The notes beneath the pieces were generated by a model, which was given only the letters and a program-made list of their open reading frames with translations, was not told the origin of the DNA and did no database searches. The position numbers and the translations under genes were made by a program. From Candidatus Desulfosporosinus nitrosoreducens (GTDB taxonomy: Bacteria > Bacillota > Desulfitobacteriia > Desulfitobacteriales > Desulfitobacteriaceae), in the NCBI RefSeq assembly GCF_030954495.1, contig NZ_JAVHUW010000055.1, positions 1-53,954 of the forward strand: DNA of 53,954 nucleotides, given 5' to 3'. Below, in pieces: positions 53,771 to 53,954 of the stretch. Within the stretch, counting starts at the first letter, position 1. The number at the start of each line of letters is the position of its first letter.

Positions 53771-53902
53771 TTATATCCCCGATTCAGGTTGCTCGACAGA
53801 AGCTGCCCAGGTAACACAAACAAAGCCTTGTTCTAAGGCATTACCGTGTACCCGTGCAATATTCAGTTAGATAAAAACCACCTCGGCATTTTTTACAGAC
53901 AT
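53771..53902 (-). pseudogene. Broken 43-codon small gene
   Basis: AAAGGAG precedes an ATG and MSVKNAEVVFI, then TAA at codon 12. The same frame continues as LNIARVHGNALEQGFVCVTW and on to a second TAA, directly before a good terminator. Ribosome binding site, open frame and terminator mark a real small gene damaged by one nonsense change. The family is not recognised. The 52 bases to the window end show nothing. Confidence 0.4.
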
Positions 53903-53954
53903 TAACGACAACTCCTTTCGCCAGGGAATTTTATTTAAGGTAGGATACCGTCTT

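Overview
The window looks like a chromosomal segment of a spore-forming, strictly or mostly anaerobic low-to-mid-GC Firmicute, most likely a Desulfitobacterium/Desulfosporosinus-type Clostridium relative. The pointers are strong purine-rich Shine-Dalgarno sites, GTG/TTG starts, bacteriohemerythrin with CheX, an EFR1-type flavodoxin-ferredoxin, a TDT transporter with a LysR regulator, DegV, and stand-alone SecD and SecF. The genus is an inference. No rRNA, tRNA, CRISPR array, phage or intact insertion sequence was seen.

Layout. 1-8 kb: large catalase KatE, DegV, a hemerythrin/CheX pair, a divergent XRE-cupin regulator and EamA exporter, a cupin and an alpha/beta hydrolase. 8-13 kb: a scar of gene remnants (the 3' end of an alcohol dehydrogenase and an OmpR-type regulator), a NarL-type two-component system with a membrane protein, a broken KTR-domain gene and an iron-dependent alcohol dehydrogenase. 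13-20 kb: a toxin-antitoxin pair, a VOC protein, the alkyladenine glycosylase Mpg, GNAT, an acyl-carrier-like protein and HelD. 20-25.5 kb: an ECF sigma, anti-sigma, secD, secF operon and a lipoprotein. 26-31 kb: a TetM-like ribosomal GTPase fused to a Rae1/YacP-type NYN nuclease domain, an SDR, a MerR-TipA regulator and a tail-anchored small protein. 31-40 kb: a dual-kinase hybrid sensor with a SARP-like response regulator, then KatG behind a promoter carrying a perfect PerR-like box. 40-54 kb: flavin reductase/TetR, GNAT, Tag, DHA2 MFS/TetR, LysR/TDT, cyclopropane synthase with a DsrE protein, EFR1 protein, PadR with a VC0807-like membrane protein, and RsgA with a small overlapping basic protein.

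Scattered between genes are eight copies plus one fragment of a roughly 130-bp structured, non-coding repeat. Each full copy holds two nested hairpins. Copies often lie directly 3' of genes, and in two cases the last bases of the repeat are the stop codon of the neighbouring gene.

Taken together the genes suggest stress handling: peroxide (KatE, KatG, PerR-like operator), oxygen (hemerythrin), alkylated DNA (Mpg and Tag), drugs and the envelope (MFS, EamA, Cfa, ECF-secDF), and stalled or blocked ribosomes or RNA polymerase (TetM-Rae1 fusion, HelD, RsgA). The TetM-Rae1 fusion, the structured repeat family and the ECF-sigma/secDF operon are the observations most worth following up.
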